Assembly: GCF_013213835.1 (NCBI RefSeq) | Contig: NZ_JABSSU010000004.1 | Location: 434,001 to 498,000 of the forward strand | Direction of reading: 5' to 3' | From: Winogradskyella sp. | GTDB lineage: Bacteria > Bacteroidota > Bacteroidia > Flavobacteriales > Flavobacteriaceae | DNA length: 64,000 bases | Shown: positions 61,381-64,000 of the stretch, one piece after another | How positions within the stretch are numbered: position 1 is the stretch's first letter | How the letters are laid out: every line of letters begins with the position of its first letter | Notes under the pieces: generated by a model | What the model saw: only the letters and a program-made list of their open reading frames with translations | Database searches by the model: none | What the model was told of the DNA's origin: nothing | Translations under genes and position numbers: made by a program

Positions 61381-62088
61381 TTATATGTTTACTTCAGTAC
61401 CTATATTTTCTCCAGAAACCACTTTAAGTAAGTTTCCTTTTTTATTCATATCAAATACAATGATAGGTAATTCGTTTTCTTGACTTAGAGTAAAAGCTGT
61501 TGTGTCCATTACTTTTAAGCCTTTTCTTAAAACGTCATCAAAGGAAATTTGATCAAACTTAACGGCTGTGCTGTCTTTTTCAGGATCTGCCGTGTAAATA
61601 CCATCTACACGAGTACCTTTTAAAATAACATCAGCTTCAACTTCTATGGCTCTTAATACAGCAGCTGAATCTGTTGTGAAATAAGGATTACCTGTACCAG
61701 CACCAAATATAACAACACGTCCTTTATTTAAATGACTAATTGCTTTTCTTCTAATGAAGGGCTCAGCAACCTCATTCATCTTAATGGCCGTTTGTAAGCG
61801 CGTTTTAATCCCAGTATTTTCCAAAGCATTTTGTAGTGCCAAGCCGTTAATTACGGTTGCTAGCATGCCCATATGGTCACCTTGTACACGATCCATACCA
61901 TTCATTGCACCAGCCACACCTCTAAATATGTTTCCTCCACCAATTACAATGGCAACTTCAACACCAAGGTCAGTAATTTCTTTAATATCTTGAGCATATT
62001 CAGCTAAGCGATCAGGATCTATTCCGTACTGGCGACTTCCCATTAGGGCTTCACCAGATAATTTTAAAAGTATTCTTTTGTATTTCAT
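61381..62088 (-). CDS. pyrH: UMP kinase
   Basis: A 235-residue hexameric kinase phosphorylating UMP to UDP. ATG 62088 starts at [17 protein letters not shown]; the longer in-frame ORF adds 26 unlikely residues. Nucleotide-binding motifs: [35 protein letters not shown], and [16 protein letters not shown]. It precedes frr and follows the tsf terminator. Confidence 0.95.
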   Translation of the reverse strand: MKYKRILLKLSGEALMGSRQYGIDPDRLAEYAQDIKEITDLGVEVAIVIGGGNIFRGVAGAMNGMDRVQGDHMGMLATVINGLALQNALENTGIKTRLQTAIKMNEVAEPFIRRKAISHLNKGRVVIFGAGTGNPYFTTDSAAVLRAIEVEADVILKGTRVDGIYTADPEKDSTAVKFDQISFDDVLRKGLKVMDTTAFTLSQENELPIIVFDMNKKGNLLKVVSGENIGTEVNI

Positions 62089-62163
62089 TGTGGAGTTTAA
62101 AAGCTGTAGCAAAACTAAACAATTATTAGCATCTGTAAAAGTGAAAGTTCCGTTAACTAAAAG

Positions 62164-62197
62164 CACAAAAAAAGCCTCTCAATCAGAGAGGCTTTTA
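62164..62197 (-). terminator. Terminator after tsf
   Basis: AAAGCCTCTC (62171-62180) pairs perfectly with GAGAGGCTTT (62186-62195) over AATCA; on the minus strand a T-run follows. It ends the rpsB-tsf transcript. Confidence 0.88.
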
Positions 62198-62217
62198 CTT
62201 AATATAAAATTATAGGT

Positions 62218-63192
62218 TTATCCTACAGTCGCTCTTTTAAAAGCTGTTACTTCAACTTCACCATAAGTCTTAACATACTCACCAACAGTTTTCTTTTCGT
62301 CTTTGATAAACTTCTGATCTAATAAACATTGTTCTTGATCTAAAGTTGTGTTATCAGAGATGAAACGATCCATTTTCCCTGGTAAAATTCTGTCCCAAAT
62401 TTGTTCTGGCTTACCTTCAGCTTTTAATTCAGCTTTAGCAGCTTCTTCTGCTTCTGCTAAAACTTCTGGAGTTAATTGTTGCATAGATACATACTTAGGT
62501 ACATTCTTTAATGTTTTACCTAAACGACCTAATTCGATATTATCTTTTTCAATTACAGCGATACGAGCTTCAGTTTCTGACGCAACATACGCAGGATCGA
62601 AATCTTTATATGTTAATGAAGTAGCACCCATTGAAGCTACTTGCATAGCAACATCTTTAACTAATACTTCAGCGTTATCTACTTTTGCAGACAAACCGAC
62701 TAAAGCAGCAATTTTATTGATGTGTACATAAGCACCAACGAAGGGAGCTTCCAATTTTTCAAATGCAGTGATGTCTAATTTTTCACCGATAACACCAGTT
62801 TGCTCAATTAATTTTTCAGAAACTGTCATTCCACCAAAATCTGAAGCTAAAAATTCTTCTTTAGTGCCAAAGTTGATAGCAGCATCAGCTAACTCATTAG
62901 CTAATTTTACGAAATCAGCATTTTTACCGACGAAGTCAGTTTCGCAACCTAAAACGATAGCAACACCAGCAGTGTTGTCAGCGTTTAATTTAGCAACAGC
63001 AGCACCTTCAGAAGAATCCCTGTCAGCTCTCTTTTCTGCTACTTTTTGACCTTTTTTACGTAAAACTTCGATGGCTTTATCAAAATCACCACCAGCTTCA
63101 ACTAAAGCTTTTTTACAATCCATCATTCCAGCACCTGTAGCTTTTCTCAGCTTGTTTACTTCTGCTGCTGTAATTTTTACTGTATTTTCCAT
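62218..63192 (-). CDS. tsf: Elongation factor Ts
   Basis: A 324-residue nucleotide-exchange factor for EF-Tu. N-terminal UBA-like module (VNKLRKATGAGMMDCKKALVEAGGDFDKAIEVLRKKG), core motif CETDFVGKNADFV that contacts EF-Tu, and C-terminal DQEQCLLDQKFIKDEKKTVGEYVK. Longer than E. coli EF-Ts, as usual in Bacteroidota. Follows rpsB by 84 nt. Confidence 0.95.
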   Translation of the reverse strand: MENTVKITAAEVNKLRKATGAGMMDCKKALVEAGGDFDKAIEVLRKKGQKVAEKRADRDSSEGAAVAKLNADNTAGVAIVLGCETDFVGKNADFVKLANELADAAINFGTKEEFLASDFGGMTVSEKLIEQTGVIGEKLDITAFEKLEAPFVGAYVHINKIAALVGLSAKVDNAEVLVKDVAMQVASMGATSLTYKDFDPAYVASETEARIAVIEKDNIELGRLGKTLKNVPKYVSMQQLTPEVLAEAEEAAKAELKAEGKPEQIWDRILPGKMDRFISDNTTLDQEQCLLDQKFIKDEKKTVGEYVKTYGEVEVTAFKRATVG

Positions 63193-63276
63193 GTTTTTAA
63201 ATTTAAAAAAGTCGAATAATTAATTTTCTACAAAGAAAAGAACTAAACGACTTTTGAATATTTTCTAAATGTTATT

Positions 63277-64000
63277 TTATTCTTCTTCTTGAACTGCAAC
63301 AACTGGTTCAGCTTTTTTAGCTGGCTTTGCTTCAGCTTTAGCTTCTTTACCTGCTGCGCGGTCTGCTTTTCTTTCGTTTAATCCATCTTCTATTGCAGAA
63401 GAAACGATAGATAAAACTTTGTTTATAGATTTAGAAGCATCATCATTTGCTGGGATAACATAATCTACCTGACGTGGGTCAGAGTTAGTATCTACCATTG
63501 CAAAGATTGGAATGTTTAATTTCTGAGCTTCTTTAATTGCGATATGCTCACGCTTAATATCAACCACGAATAAAGCACCTGGTAAACGTGTCATATCAGA
63601 AATAGAACCTAAGTTCTTTTCTAATTTAGCACGTTGACGATCTACTTGTAAACGTTCTTTTTTAGATAAAGAGTTGAATGTTCCATCTTTCTTCATTCTA
63701 TCAATAGAAGCCATTTTCTTTACAGCTTTTCTAATAGTAACGAAGTTAGTTAACATTCCACCTGGCCAACGCTCAGTAATATATGGTTGGTTAACAGCAC
63801 CTGCTTTTTCAGCAACGATGTCTTTAGCTTGTTTTTTAGTAGCTACGAATAAGATTTTCTTACCTGATGCAGCAATTTTACTTAATGCAGCACAAGTCTC
63901 TTCAATTTTAGCAGCTGTTTTGTAAAGGTTGATAATATGGATACCATTACGCTCCATATAGATGTAAGGAGCCATGTTTGGATCCCATTTACGTGTTAGG
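63277..64000 (-). CDS. rpsB: 30S ribosomal protein S2, N-terminus outside the window
   Basis: The frame is open to the window edge: upstream of an internal ATG at 63975 the codons read LTRKWNPN-type sequence (here LTRKWDPN), the normal S2 N-terminal region. About 241 residues are visible, with NGIHIINLYKTAAKI, FVATKKQAKDIV, ERWPGGMLTNF and PGALFVVDI blocks. The C-terminus has an Ala/Lys/Glu-rich extension. Some twenty N-terminal residues are missing. Confidence 0.95.
   Translation of the reverse strand, partial: LTRKWDPNMAPYIYMERNGIHIINLYKTAAKIEETCAALSKIAASGKKILFVATKKQAKDIVAEKAGAVNQPYITERWPGGMLTNFVTIRKAVKKMASIDRMKKDGTFNSLSKKERLQVDRQRAKLEKNLGSISDMTRLPGALFVVDIKREHIAIKEAQKLNIPIFAMVDTNSDPRQVDYVIPANDDASKSINKVLSIVSSAIEDGLNERKADRAAGKEAKAEAKPAKKAEPVVAVQEEE

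Overview
The window is a chromosomal segment of a member of the Bacteroidota, most likely a marine Flavobacteriaceae. It is AT-rich. Several genes are preceded by the flavobacterial -7 promoter box TAnnTTTG. The gene content is typical of the family: DUF3109, PorT-like and DUF5686-like barrels, a SusC-style TonB receptor with a carboxypeptidase-regulatory N-terminus, LytS/LytTR two-component genes, a eukaryote-like class Ia NrdB, and an ExbB-X-ExbD-ExbD operon. No rRNA, CRISPR array, transposase, integrase or prophage structural gene is visible.

Positions 1-4175 differ from the rest. They hold the end of a dense array of small, divergent tRNA genes (one partial, eleven intact-looking, one broken by a short inserted repeat), a YkuK-like RNase H-fold protein, and a run of simple hairpins. 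Next come two tRNA-like genes that each carry a 35-50 nt insertion, then four abutting or nearly abutting structured elements, then a 610-residue protein of unknown function. All six RNA elements from 1765 to 2289 share one motif: a short stem ending in GU, then UCCUAU (UCCUCU in one copy), with the partner strand U-AC-N4 followed by an unpaired C. In the two tRNA-like genes the motif is circularly permuted, with the tRNA body in place of the distal loop. Two of the hairpins carry tRNA-like arms: a T-arm in one, and a D-like arm plus a UUG anticodon arm in the other. I read the locus as a candidate undescribed ribonucleoprotein or RNA-processing system, loosely reminiscent of Ro/Y-RNA (YrlA) modules. 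That reading is inference.

The rest is housekeeping and envelope biology. 4.2-8.5 kb: HupE/UreJ-like protein, dCMP deaminase, C-terminal processing protease, MarC, DUF3109. 8.4-11.2 kb: a TPR histidine kinase with a LytTR regulator, followed by a 0.7 kb gap with candidate LytTR direct repeats. 11.8-15.5 kb: nrdB-nrdA. 15.6-23.5 kb: an RDD protein, a PiT phosphate transporter, a YwqK-like protein, and a TonB receptor with a beta-helix lipoprotein, with 11-bp-period repeats that look like Pho boxes. 23.6-33.5 kb: dgt, dxs, tadA, a PrcB-like lipoprotein, a cold shock protein, a CLC-family channel, aspS. 33.5-40.3 kb: a tetR-tolC-mfp-rnd efflux operon with a clear promoter and operator. 40.3-46.4 kb: polyprenyl synthase and the 2-oxoglutarate dehydrogenase E1/E2 pair.

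46.4-64 kb holds a LuxR-type regulator with two identical palindromes nearby, a retropepsin-like protein, tatD, asparaginase, tRNA-Ser, the ExbB/ExbD operon with a PorT-like barrel, rpoN, asnS, an MMPL/RND transporter, a DUF5686-like barrel, and frr, pyrH, tsf and the start-truncated rpsB on the minus strand. Hairpin-plus-T-run terminators separate most transcription units.
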